A stretch of 64,000 nucleotides of DNA from Saliniradius amylolyticus (GTDB taxonomy: Bacteria; Pseudomonadota; Gammaproteobacteria; Enterobacterales; Alteromonadaceae), in the NCBI RefSeq assembly GCF_003143555.1, contig NZ_CP029347.1:1116001-1180000 (forward strand). The letters are read 5' to 3'. The notes under the pieces are model-generated. The model searched no databases. It saw only the letters and a list, made by a program, of their open reading frames with translations, and was not told where the DNA came from. Shown in pieces: positions 27,963-35,208 of this stretch (positions are counted from its first letter, which is position 1; every line of letters begins with the position of its first letter). Made by a program: the position numbers and the translations under genes.

Positions 27963-29258
27963 ATGCTAAAAAGATTCCTGTTTTCGGCGTTAGCCGCCGC
28001 CTCCGTGGCCCAGGCTGAGCCAGCTCCCAATATCATCCTGATGATCGGCGATGGCATGGGGGTCTCCCATACCACCGCCTATCGTTACTTTGCTGATGAG
28101 AGCCGGCCGGCCAGGCCAACTGTGCTGGACGAGATGCTGGTGGGCATGTCCCGCAATACACCAGACGATGACTACCTGATTACCGACTCTGCCGCTGGCG
28201 CCACTGCCTTATCGGCGGGCATTAAAACCTACAATGGCGCCATTGCCGTGGATAACAACAAGCAGCCCGTTCCCACCGTGCTGGAGCTGGCCAAAGAGCG
28301 TGGCTATCAAACGGGCGTTATCAGCACGGTACAGGTTAACCACGCCACACCAGCAAGTTTCCTGGCTCATAACGAGGCACGCCGTAACTATCATGAACTG
28401 GCCGATGACTATCTGGATGAGAAAATTAAGGACCAGTTTAAGTTTGATGTGTTGTTGGGTGGTGGTACCGATTACTTTGTGCGCAACGACCGGGATCTGA
28501 CCGAGGAATTCAAACAGGCGGGCGGCACCTATATCGACGATTGGTCCGAATTGGAAAAGACCAACAGTCTGCCATTGATGGGCCTGTTTGCGCCGGTGAA
28601 CCTGCCTTATGTGGTCGACACAGACGATAAAGACGTGACCCGACTGGCGACGATGGTCAGCAAGGCCACCGACCTGCTCGATGATGCCGGCAAGCCCTTT
28701 TTCCTGATGGCCGAAGGCGGCATGATTGACTGGTGCAGCCATGATAACGATATCGCCTGTACCATGTACGAGATGACCGACTTTGCCAATGGCGTTCAGG
28801 CCGCCAAGGACTATGTGGATGCCCACCCCAATACCTTGCTGGTGATCACCGCCGATCACGAGACCGGAGGCCTGAGTGTGGGCGGCTATCATACCAAGCA
28901 GTGGAAACCCGCTATCGTAAAACAGGTACACCGGGCCATTGTGACACTGGCGGACGATATTCTGGCCGCCGAACCTGAGCAGGCCCCGAAGCTGGTGGCC
29001 GCCGCAGTGGATTTTGAGCTGACCGATAAAGAGGTGAAGCAACTGGTTCGGGATCGCCGGACCGGCTCGCGCGATATCATTCGTCAGCGCCTGCGGGATA
29101 TGATCAACGAGCGCACCATCACCGGCTGGACCTCGCTCAATCACAGCGCCGGGGATATTCAGATTTTTGCCTACGGGCAGGGCGCTGAGGCATTTCGTGG
29201 ATCGATGGAAAACAACGTCATCGGCCAGAAGCTGATTGATTTAGTGACACAGGACTGA
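27963..29258 (+). CDS. Secreted alkaline phosphatase
   Basis: A 431-residue phosphomonoesterase with a signal peptide ending AQA. The family's metal and catalytic motifs are all visible: ILMIGDGMG (metal Asp), ITDSAAGATALSAG (nucleophile Ser), AEGGMIDWCSHDND and VITADHETGG (zinc ligands), and SLNHSAGDIQIFAYG (C-terminal His). It should be periplasmic or secreted and require zinc and magnesium. No pho-box is evident. The ABC transporter genes start 17 bases downstream, suggesting co-transcription. Confidence 0.95.
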   Translation: MLKRFLFSALAAASVAQAEPAPNIILMIGDGMGVSHTTAYRYFADESRPARPTVLDEMLVGMSRNTPDDDYLITDSAAGATALSAGIKTYNGAIAVDNNKQPVPTVLELAKERGYQTGVISTVQVNHATPASFLAHNEARRNYHELADDYLDEKIKDQFKFDVLLGGGTDYFVRNDRDLTEEFKQAGGTYIDDWSELEKTNSLPLMGLFAPVNLPYVVDTDDKDVTRLATMVSKATDLLDDAGKPFFLMAEGGMIDWCSHDNDIACTMYEMTDFANGVQAAKDYVDAHPNTLLVITADHETGGLSVGGYHTKQWKPAIVKQVHRAIVTLADDILAAEPEQAPKLVAAAVDFELTDKEVKQLVRDRRTGSRDIIRQRLRDMINERTITGWTSLNHSAGDIQIFAYGQGAEAFRGSMENNVIGQKLIDLVTQD

Positions 29259-29275
29259 CTGAGGAAGGGCGGATA

Positions 29276-29944
29276 ATGACGGTAGCGGTAAAACTGACCG
29301 ATGTGCGTTTTGCCTGGCAGCAAGCGCCGGTGCTGGATATCCCCGAGTGGCAGCTGACCAGCGGCGACAGCCTGTTTTTATACGGGCCCTCCGGCTCCGG
29401 CAAATCCACCTTACTGAATCTGCTGTGCGGCGTGCTGACCCCGCAATCAGGGCAGGTGAAGATATTGGGCACCGCCATCAATCAGTTGAGTCCGGGTAAA
29501 CGGGACCGTTTTCGGGCTCGTCATATCGGTATGGTGTTTCAGCAGTTTAACCTGCTGCCGTATCTGAGCGTTAAAGACAATATCGCCCTGGCGGCCAGCT
29601 TCAGCGGCGGTCGTCAGCTCGACGCAGACTGGCGTCACACCCTGATTGAACGGTTGGAGCTGACCGACGATATCCTTCAGCGTAAGGCCTCCGATCTGAG
29701 CGTAGGCCAGCAGCAGCGTGTGGCCGTGGTGCGGGCGCTGCTGAATAAGCCGGAGCTGATCATCGCCGATGAACCCACTTCGGCACTCGACAGTGATCTG
29801 CGTGACCACTTTATCGAATTGCTGTTAAGCAGCGCCGAACAGTCCAATGCTACGGTGATCTTCGTCAGCCACGATAAAGATCTGGCGCGGCATTTTGACC
29901 ATCACCAGAATCTGGCCGAAATCAATCAAGTGGAGGGGCGGTAA
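29276..29944 (+). CDS. ABC transporter ATP-binding protein, LolD/MacB type
   Basis: A 222-residue ATPase with Walker A GPSGSGKST, Q-loop FQQFNLLPYLSV, signature LSVGQQQRVAVVRALLN and Walker B LIIADEPTSALD. The LolD/FtsE-like pattern and the FtsX-like partner make it a mechanotransmission or extraction type ABC system rather than an importer. Its stop overlaps the start of the permease gene (TAATG), so the two are translationally coupled. Confidence 0.93.
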   Translation: MTVAVKLTDVRFAWQQAPVLDIPEWQLTSGDSLFLYGPSGSGKSTLLNLLCGVLTPQSGQVKILGTAINQLSPGKRDRFRARHIGMVFQQFNLLPYLSVKDNIALAASFSGGRQLDADWRHTLIERLELTDDILQRKASDLSVGQQQRVAVVRALLNKPELIIADEPTSALDSDLRDHFIELLLSSAEQSNATVIFVSHDKDLARHFDHHQNLAEINQVEGR

Positions 29945-31293
29945 TGTTACTGAAGATCGCACGGGCCAGTCTCTGGAATCGCAAACTGACCGCCTTTCTC
30001 ACTGCTTTTTCCATCGCCGTGAGTGTGTTTATTCTGCTGGGGGTGGACCACCTGAAAAACGAGCTGGAGGCCAGTTTTGGCCGCACCGTCTCCGGGGTGG
30101 ATGTGATCGTGGGACCGCGCACCGGGCCGGTGAACCTGCTGCTGTACTCGGTGTTTCGCATCGGTAACCCCACCAACAACATCAGCTGGCAGACCGTCGA
30201 GACGCTGAAAGACTCGCCACAGGTGGACTGGATGGTGCCCATTTCATTGGGCGACTCCCACAAAGGCTATGCGGTGATGGGCACCAGCGAGGCCTACTTT
30301 GAGCGCTTTAAATACGGCGACAAGCAGCCGCTAGCATTTGCGCAGGGCAGGGCCTTTGCCAGCGAGCAGGAAGTGGTGCTGGGCGCGGCCGTGGCCGAAA
30401 AACTCGGATATAAGCTCAATGAGAGCATCACACTGTCTCACGGCACCGGCGAGGTGAGCTTTACCCAGCATAAGGGCCATCCACTGAAAATTGTGGGTAT
30501 TCTGTCGCCCACGGGCACGCCGGTGGACCAGACGGTGCATGTGGATCTGGGCGCCATTGCCGCCATTCATGATACCTCATCCCGGCCCAAAATCGGCCAG
30601 CGCATCGGCGCCAAGCCTAAGCCTGCGGACCATCACGAGCATGACGAGCATAAGCATGACAGTCATGACCATCATGATGATCACGACGCTGAGCCCAAAC
30701 ACCAGGAGCATAGTGAGCACGCCCATCAGCATCACCAGCCGGACTCGGTTACCGCGTTACTGGTGGGCCTAAAAACCCGTATCGGAGTGCTGCAGTTCCA
30801 GCGTCAGGTGAACCAGTTTAAAGACGAAGCACTGCTGGGCATTATCCCCGGCGTGGCCCTGTCGCAGCTGTGGGAAATGATGGGCATGGTGCAGGGCGCG
30901 TTATCTCTGGTGGCGGCACTGGTACTGGTGGCCAGCCTGCTTGGCATGATGACCATGCTGCTGGCCTCACTCAGAGAGCGGGAGCGGGAAATCGCCGTAC
31001 TCCGGGCCATTGGCGCGCCCAGCCGGGTGGTGCTGCTGCTGATTGAGATCGAAGCGGTGCTGATTACGCTGGTGGGCGCGGTGATGGGCTATGCCATACT
31101 GGCAGGCAGCCTGACCCTGGCAAGGCCACTGCTCAGCCAGCAATTTGGCCTGTTTATCGGCCCGCTGCCGATGACCGCCTCCACCGGTATTTATCTGTTG
31201 GTGGTACTGGCGCTGGCGGCGCTGCTGGCGCTGTTGCCAGCGTGGCTGTCTTACCGCACGGCACTGAGCCGGGGGTTATCAGCCAGGGTGTAG
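29944..31293 (+). CDS. FtsX/MacB-type ABC permease with histidine-rich loop
   Basis: A 449-residue permease with one N-terminal helix (about 15-35), a large periplasmic region, and three C-terminal helices (about 320-440), the FtsX/MacB topology. Unusually, residues about 230-264 of the periplasmic region hold 15 His among 36 residues (for example HHEHDEHKHDSHDHHDD), mixed with Asp and Glu. Such stretches bind zinc, nickel or copper in other proteins. Beside an alkaline phosphatase that should need zinc, a metal-linked role is a reasonable inference. Metal binding is not proven by sequence. Confidence 0.9.
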   Translation: MLLKIARASLWNRKLTAFLTAFSIAVSVFILLGVDHLKNELEASFGRTVSGVDVIVGPRTGPVNLLLYSVFRIGNPTNNISWQTVETLKDSPQVDWMVPISLGDSHKGYAVMGTSEAYFERFKYGDKQPLAFAQGRAFASEQEVVLGAAVAEKLGYKLNESITLSHGTGEVSFTQHKGHPLKIVGILSPTGTPVDQTVHVDLGAIAAIHDTSSRPKIGQRIGAKPKPADHHEHDEHKHDSHDHHDDHDAEPKHQEHSEHAHQHHQPDSVTALLVGLKTRIGVLQFQRQVNQFKDEALLGIIPGVALSQLWEMMGMVQGALSLVAALVLVASLLGMMTMLLASLREREREIAVLRAIGAPSRVVLLLIEIEAVLITLVGAVMGYAILAGSLTLARPLLSQQFGLFIGPLPMTASTGIYLLVVLALAALLALLPAWLSYRTALSRGLSARV

Positions 31294-31295
31294 AT

Positions 31296-31439
31296 TTATC
31301 GCCAGCCCCGGTGGGGCTGGGCGTGGGAGAGGGGAGTCAGCTCAGCCGCGGTGGCTGAGTTTATCTTTACAGATGCCACAATAATCATGGCGACACCAAT
31401 TAAAAACAAAACAATACCGCTCCATTTCACCCTGTTCAT
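31296..31439 (-). CDS. 47-residue small membrane protein
   Basis: Unrecognised short gene on the opposite strand to the ABC operon. The ATG at 31437-31439 has a very good ribosome site (AAGGAGAG, 5 bases upstream). It begins MNRVKWSGIVLFLIGVAMII, a clear membrane helix with a positive N terminus, then KINSATAAEL and a Pro/His-rich tail ending RGWR. Its stop lies three bases from the ABC permease stop. The tail overlaps the GC-rich inverted repeat at about 31299-31322 that may end both transcripts, so that part may not be conserved. Confidence 0.55.
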   Translation of the reverse strand: MNRVKWSGIVLFLIGVAMIIVASVKINSATAAELTPLSHAQPHRGWR

Positions 31440-31513
31440 AGAGTCTCTCCTTAGACGGCCATCTTATACGGCCTTGATTGAACGTTAGTTTTTAAAGCTT
31501 TCTACCAAACGTA

Positions 31514-31564
31514 GCTAAAGAGGCGAGCAGGTCAAGGGAAACTGCCTGCCGGGCTGTGTTTAGC
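31514..31564 (-). repeat. attC-like inverted repeat downstream of the NERD gene
   Basis: On the minus strand GCTAAAC (31564-31558) and CTTTAGC (31520-31514) bound a 51-base element with an inner GCAGG/CCTGC pair, leaving unpaired spacers between. This resembles the R-spacer-L layout of integron attC sites. It begins about 18 bases after the NERD stop. The right core has CTT instead of the invariant GTT, so it may be decayed or coincidental. Confidence 0.4.
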
Positions 31565-31582
31565 GCACTATCATACGCTTGG

Positions 31583-32332
31583 TCAGGTTGAACCGATATT
31601 CTCAACGGCTCTGCACTTGGGATAGGTCGAACAGCCCCAGAACGGATTTCCAGCATTCGGGCCCCGTTTTGCCGTGCGCTGCACCATCTTATTACCGCAT
31701 CTTGGGCATTTTCGCTCCACCCTGGCATCAGGTTGAGTTCTGAGTTGTCGGACATGCTGACGATGTGTGTGCCAGTTCGCTGCTAACCGGCCAGAGTGAA
31801 TTTGGGACACAACTTGCGCTACTTCAGCCTCTGTCATTACCCGCTGAGAGAATGACTTTATGTAGCTAATGTAGCCACCACCGCTCGTGACATTAGCTGG
31901 CATGGAAGACTTGAATGTACTGTCACCCGTGAAGACAACAACTGAATGAATAACATCGGGCGGGGCATCGAGTAATGATTCCAGCGCTTTGATATGTTTG
32001 TAGTTTTGGTGCAGTGGGTTTTGAAATTTGAAGGACTTTCTGTAGATTTTTTGTGTCCACTGGGCCTGGTTCGCCCCGCCAAAGATCCACCCCTTCATAT
32101 GCTTGGTTTCCACAACGAACACCCCAAAGCGGGAAACAAAAATGTGGTCGATCTGCGTAGAGCCGTCAGGCGTGGGGAGCGTTACGTTGTGTATCGGATG
32201 ATAAGTGCCCTCGGGCAAGCGTAGCGTTGCCTGTAGCTTGACTAACCACTCACCCGCAACACCCTTAAACCAAGGTGTTTTTAATAGCGATAGGAGAATC
32301 AGGGCGGGAAGAACCCACCAAAGATCTAGCAT
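31583..32332 (-). CDS. NERD-domain protein with C-terminal topoisomerase-type zinc finger
   Basis: A 249-residue protein: an N-terminal membrane helix (LWWVLPALILLSLL), a NERD nuclease-related domain (about 25-135) with GEWLVKLQ, STQIDHIFVSRFGVFVVETK (the D...ExK-like nuclease core), then a C4 zinc finger (about 209-240) with CPRCGNKM and GCSTYPKC. This fusion is common in accessory genes of many bacteria. The family is thought to act on DNA, but no role is established. It lies in a cassette-like region with attC-like repeats on either side. Confidence 0.85.
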   Translation of the reverse strand: MLDLWWVLPALILLSLLKTPWFKGVAGEWLVKLQATLRLPEGTYHPIHNVTLPTPDGSTQIDHIFVSRFGVFVVETKHMKGWIFGGANQAQWTQKIYRKSFKFQNPLHQNYKHIKALESLLDAPPDVIHSVVVFTGDSTFKSSMPANVTSGGGYISYIKSFSQRVMTEAEVAQVVSQIHSGRLAANWHTHRQHVRQLRTQPDARVERKCPRCGNKMVQRTAKRGPNAGNPFWGCSTYPKCRAVENIGST

Positions 32333-32366
32333 TTTATGGATACCCGGGGAGTTGTCTACTGTTGGT

Positions 32367-32444
32367 TCTTAACGCCTGCCATAAACGGCCGAGTGAAACG
32401 AGGTCCGGCGACCGAAGGGAGCGAATTTAATGGCTTGGTTATGC
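32367..32444 (-). repeat. attC-like site between the two accessory genes
   Basis: Reading leftward, GCATAAC (32444-32438) starts three bases after the stop of the short membrane protein. Further in are GCCATTAAA (32434-32426) and TTTATGGC (32385-32378), which pair with one extra T bulged, and the element ends GTTAAGA (32373-32367). Core sites, an inner stem with an unpaired extra base, and position immediately after a stop codon all match integron attC organisation. Confidence 0.5.
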
Positions 32445-32447
32445 ATT

Positions 32448-32795
32448 TTAGTCCCAGATTAGCTTTTTGATGAAGACAGCTATGTAAGTCACGCTAAACA
32501 GCCAGAACGCAAGCTTAACTAACACGACGACCGTAAACCACGTAGGCATTGTATCGAAATATACCGTATCTGTAGTTCGGATATTGGGTACCGCTAAATT
32601 AATCGCTGCTTGATATAGATGAACCCCCAAAAACAACGCGAGGAAGAAAAAGAACCCAAAATAGAGCCATCCCTGCTTCTTGGGGAGCATCAAGCTTTCA
32701 AGAGCATCTCCTAGCGCTGAAAACCTTGGCTCGCGCAATTCTTCAACGGACTTCTCCTTTCTTTGACGCTTTTTCTTTCTCGAAGGCTTCTTCAT
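32448..32795 (-). CDS. 115-residue two-helix membrane protein in a cassette-like unit
   Basis: Unrecognised protein. A very basic N terminus (MKKPSRKKKRQRKEKS) is followed by two predicted membrane helices, GWLYFGFFFFLALFLGVHLY (about 41-60) and TVVVLVKLAFWLFSVTYIAV (about 87-106). The start is set at the ATG 32795, six bases after a GTTATGC core-like sequence; a start ten codons upstream is also open. No ribosome site is apparent, as is common for integron-cassette genes. Codon use is more AT-rich than in neighbouring genes, suggesting transfer. Confidence 0.6.
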   Translation of the reverse strand: MKKPSRKKKRQRKEKSVEELREPRFSALGDALESLMLPKKQGWLYFGFFFFLALFLGVHLYQAAINLAVPNIRTTDTVYFDTMPTWFTVVVLVKLAFWLFSVTYIAVFIKKLIWD

Positions 32796-33141
32796 ATAAT
32801 TGCATAACAATTTAATCTGCGGCAAAGTGCCGTGTTTAAACGCGGCGTCTTGCTCGAGATCAATAATAGGTTTTTTGTACCATAGCCCACAGGCCTTGTA
32901 TAGATTGGCTTATACCCCATTGTCTGGCGCAAAGAATGTCAAAAACCGGCAGATTGCCGTCATATTGCTGTTATCAGGAACTCTGAACACCATGGGTAAC
33001 TGACCTTTACCTTCAATTCAACACTTGCATAAGCCAGACCGGTGAGCCACAGAATGGCCTGTCGTATCTGGCAGGGGGGCCAGATTATGCATCCATATAT
33101 AAGCTGGATTTTGGCTTTTCAGTTAATACTAAAAGTGTTGG

Positions 33142-33162
33142 ACCCTGAACCACGTTCAGGGT
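33142..33162. repeat. REP-like palindrome, copy 1
   Basis: ACCCTGAAC, loop CAC, GTTCAGGGT, followed by GACAG. It resembles the short extragenic palindromes seen widely in proteobacteria. A diverged second copy is at 33260. Confidence 0.6.
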
Positions 33163-33259
33163 GACAGCAGATGACCCCACTTTTTCCGGCGTCTGCCCGC
33201 CACAGGGTGTTTTAACGGGCCATTGGTGCTGGCCGAAACTTTGATAATTACCGGTTGAG

Positions 33260-33280
33260 ATCCTGAGCCAAGCTTAGGAT
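33260..33280. repeat. REP-like palindrome, copy 2
   Basis: ATCCTGAGC, loop CAA, GCTTAGGAT, followed by GAC. It has the same length, loop and flanking sequence as the copy at 33142, with one stem mismatch. Confidence 0.55.
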
Positions 33281-33305
33281 GACTATGATGGTGGGGATTG
33301 ATATG

Positions 33306-33457
33306 TCGCTTTGACTTTCCCTTGCCGAAATAAGGCTCAATCGAACGCGAAATCCTGGATGATTTCGCGAGGCGATAGCTTTGCAGGACGCTACCTTGAG
33401 CCGGTTCGATGTAGTTAGAGCCTTGGTTCGGCAAGGTTCCCGGAAAGTCAGCAGCGA
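33306..33457. repeat. 150-base nested inverted repeat
   Basis: Outer arms: GTCGCTTTGACTTTCC (33306) against GGAAAGTCAGCAGCGAC (ending 33457). Next, CCTTGCCGAA (33320-33329) against TTCGGCAAGG (33427-33436); then GGCTCAA (33334-33340) against TTGAGCC (33396-33402); innermost, CGCGAAATC, loop CTGGAT, GATTTCGCG (33346-33369). The arms are collinear, so one long interrupted hairpin can form on either strand. No protein-coding signal is seen. Confidence 0.75.
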
Positions 33458-33459
33458 CC

Positions 33460-33597
33460 AAAGACCTTTTCGCCCCTTTTTACTCGTATCGTCCTGATAC
33501 TCGCCGTACGGGCCGTCGTCGCGTTGCTCCCACGTTCAACGCTTTTCCCGAAAGCGTTGTGGTCTTTCTAAAAGGGGCTGGCGTGCCAAGGAAGGCA
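33460..33597. repeat. Second hairpin module with interleaved inverted repeats
   Basis: AAAGACC (33460-33466) and GCCCCTTTT (33472-33480) are complementary to GGTCTTT (33561-33567) and AAAAGGGGC (33570-33578), in an interleaved order that allows alternative or pseudoknotted folds. Between them CAACGCTTT/AAAGCGTTG (33537-33559) makes a perfect 9-bp hairpin, and GTATC/GATAC a smaller one. A further GTGCC/GGCAC hairpin follows at about 33583-33598. Confidence 0.6.
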
Positions 33598-33675
33598 CGT
33601 CATATAAGGCAAGGAGGCCAATACTGGCAGATATCCGTCGCCGACTGGGGGAGTGCCTGTCTGCCTCCGGGCAGC

Positions 33676-34266
33676 TTAAAAATACTGAATCCCCAGCCCG
33701 ATAACCAGAATCACTAAAAGACCAATGCCCACACTCACCGAGTGTTTACGCCACAGTGTCATGGCCTGTTCGCCAATTAACATGACTAGCAGTGCCAGAC
33801 CGTAATAGCGCAGCGAGCGGGACAGCAGGGAGGCGACGAGAAACAGCCAGTAGGAGTACTGGCTGGCGCCGGCCGCGAGCTGCGCGATCTGAAAGGGCAC
33901 CGGGGTCAGGCCGACCATAAAAATGGCCCAGAAGCCATTGCCTTCCATATTAGCTAAAAATTCGTTGAACTGGGCCTGGCCACCGGTGTAGCTCAAAAAC
34001 CACTGGCCGACCGACTCATATAGCCCAAAGCCGACCCAGTAACCCATGCTGGCGCCGAACAGACAGCCCGCCAGCGCCACCGAGGCGATGCGCCATATCT
34101 TGTGTCGCTCGGCCAGCATATAGGGAATGAGTACCAGCTCCAGCGGCACGGGAATAATGGTGGCTTCCAGCGCTGAAAAGAAAAACAGAATCACCAGTGC
34201 ATGGTTGGAGTCCAGCAGTCGCTGTAGCCACTGGTCGGCGCGTTTGTTTTTGGGGCGTGGGGTCAT
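33676..34266 (-). CDS. YqaA-family (DedA/VTT-like) membrane protein
   Basis: About 196 residues of the SNARE-associated/VTT superfamily, whose members act in membrane lipid homeostasis. It has the family features FFSALEATIIPVPLELVLIP, a glycine-rich re-entrant segment (GCLFGASMGYWVGFGLYE), and GLTPVPFQIAQLAAGAS, with about five hydrophobic stretches. The start is uncertain: ATG 34266 has GGAG close by, while an ATG at 34287 is also in frame. It is the last gene of a leftward series of short genes. Confidence 0.87.
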   Translation of the reverse strand: MTPRPKNKRADQWLQRLLDSNHALVILFFFSALEATIIPVPLELVLIPYMLAERHKIWRIASVALAGCLFGASMGYWVGFGLYESVGQWFLSYTGGQAQFNEFLANMEGNGFWAIFMVGLTPVPFQIAQLAAGASQYSYWLFLVASLLSRSLRYYGLALLVMLIGEQAMTLWRKHSVSVGIGLLVILVIGLGIQYF

Positions 34267-34325
34267 AGGCTCCAAAGGGTGCTGCATCAAAAGTGCGTAT
34301 TATGCCACACCGCCCTCCAGGGCCG

Positions 34326-34505
34326 TTATTTTTGTTGCTGAGCTTCCATCTGCTGGATTTTCTGCCACAGGTCGTCGGCGTCTTTGGAGAGCATGGAGTA
34401 CTGGCGAATATCGCCGTTTCGCTGGGCCGTGAGGGCCTGCTCCTGTAGTTTCGACAGTTGTTTACGGTACTTTTTGCTGGGGTTAGCGCTGAATAATCCG
34501 AACAT
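34326..34505 (-). CDS. Small conserved protein, DUF6435/Lacal_2735-like
   Basis: A 59-residue cytoplasmic protein starting MFGLFSANPSKKYRKQLSKL and continuing with AQRNGDIRQYSMLSKDADDL, a pattern recalled from the small Lacal_2735/DUF6435 family. It is probably an all-helical coiled coil. GAGG precedes the ATG at 34505. The function is unknown. Confidence 0.65.
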   Translation of the reverse strand: MFGLFSANPSKKYRKQLSKLQEQALTAQRNGDIRQYSMLSKDADDLWQKIQQMEAQQQK

Positions 34506-34575
34506 GGGGGCCTCAAAAATGGTTGATTGCATGACTCCCTACGGTGAACAGGCCGAAAAAGTTGTATTGCCCGGA

Positions 34576-34989
34576 CTAATGACCGATCAGCGGCCCCACA
34601 CTGCCTTCGCCGCAGGCATTGCTGGTCAGGGCCTGTTGCCGTTCTTCTTCGGTGAGTATCCCCACCAGTGGGGTTTTACGTCGCAGTTTGCGCATTCGGG
34701 GGGTATCGTCCAGCAGCGCTTCGAAACAGCGCTTGGGATTACGGGTCAGCTGCTCGAGCGCACAGTACCAGGTCAGGTAGGCACCGTGGCGGAGTTTGCC
34801 CATTTCCCGGCGCTGCTCCAGCACTTCAAAAATGGCGGGAAGCAGCTCGGGATGGCGCTGCAGCTTGTCCAGCATGGCCTGGTGTAGCACCAGAATTTGG
34901 CGGTCGATGTTTTCGTCTTTGATACTGCGGCGCCGCGGTTCGTACTGTCGGCGCCGACGCCGGTGATCCGGTTGATGGTACAAAGGCAC
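34576..34989 (-). CDS. Conserved hypothetical protein, basic N terminus
   Basis: A 137-residue soluble protein, not recognised. It starts MPLYHQPDHRRRRRQYEPRR, a highly basic stretch, and the rest is predicted helical (DRQILVLHQAMLDKLQRHPE, TWYCALEQLTRNPKRCFEAL). It ends near LTEEERQQALTSNACGEG. It follows the DUF3820 gene by six bases, so it belongs to the same transcript as the Atm1-type exporter. The basic N terminus could bind nucleic acid; that is speculation. Confidence 0.65.
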   Translation of the reverse strand: MPLYHQPDHRRRRRQYEPRRRSIKDENIDRQILVLHQAMLDKLQRHPELLPAIFEVLEQRREMGKLRHGAYLTWYCALEQLTRNPKRCFEALLDDTPRMRKLRRKTPLVGILTEEERQQALTSNACGEGSVGPLIGH

Positions 34990-34995
34990 TGAGGC

Positions 34996-35208
34996 TCAAT
35001 CCTCCAGAAGCGGCGCGCAGACCGACTCCAGACCATTGACCTTGATCTCATGCATCAGCGCCAGTTGCTGGCCCAGTTTGCCCTCGGGAAACCCCTGCTG
35101 GGAAAACCAGACTAAATAGGGCTCGGGCAGATGCAGCAGCTTGCTACCGGCATACTTACCAAAGGGCATGGTTTGGTTTACGGCCTCACGCAGTTGTTGT
35201 GGGTTCAT
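34996..35208 (-). CDS. DUF3820 family protein
   Basis: A 70-residue protein starting MNPQQLREAVNQTMPFGKYA and containing MPFGKYAGSKLLHLPEPYLVWF, the signature of the DUF3820 (putative quorum-sensing-regulated) family. Its 5' end overlaps the last 23 bases of the ABC exporter gene, indicating translational coupling. A second ATG sits directly upstream at 35211. No function is established. Confidence 0.8.
   Translation of the reverse strand: MNPQQLREAVNQTMPFGKYAGSKLLHLPEPYLVWFSQQGFPEGKLGQQLALMHEIKVNGLESVCAPLLED

Larger units (their letters stand above)
32796..33675. other. 880-base gene-free region between cassette-like unit and yqaA
   Basis: No convincing gene is seen on either strand; the open frames at 32800-33003 and 33156-33461 have no ribosome site or recognisable domain. 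A GTTATGC core (minus strand, 32808-32802) and a CGGCA/TGCCG hairpin near 32820-32832 lie at the start. From 33138 onward it is dense with inverted repeats, listed separately. The function is unknown. Confidence 0.6.

Noticed and set aside
28209-29144. 311-codon minus-strand frame opposite alkaline phosphatase
   Set aside because: It mirrors a gene with clear catalytic motifs and strong codon bias; no signal of its own.
27963-29258. Pho-box control of the alkaline phosphatase
   Set aside because: No tandem CTGTCAT-like sites are seen in the 55 bases between the rpsO terminator and the start codon, so phosphate control is not claimed.
31492-31755. 87-codon minus-strand frame overlapping the NERD gene end
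   Set aside because: It is a different frame of the zinc-finger part of the NERD gene, with no ribosome site or domain.
32800-33003. 67-codon plus-strand frame
   Set aside because: No ribosome site, odd composition and opposite to the cassette-like gene; not supported.
33156-33461. 101-codon minus-strand frame in the gene-free region
   Set aside because: It runs through the nested inverted repeat, has no ribosome site and no recognisable protein features; sequence is better explained by the repeat.
31440-33675. Prophage or transposon origin of the accessory region
   Set aside because: No integrase, transposase, phage structural gene or target-site duplication is visible; only attC-like and hairpin repeats.
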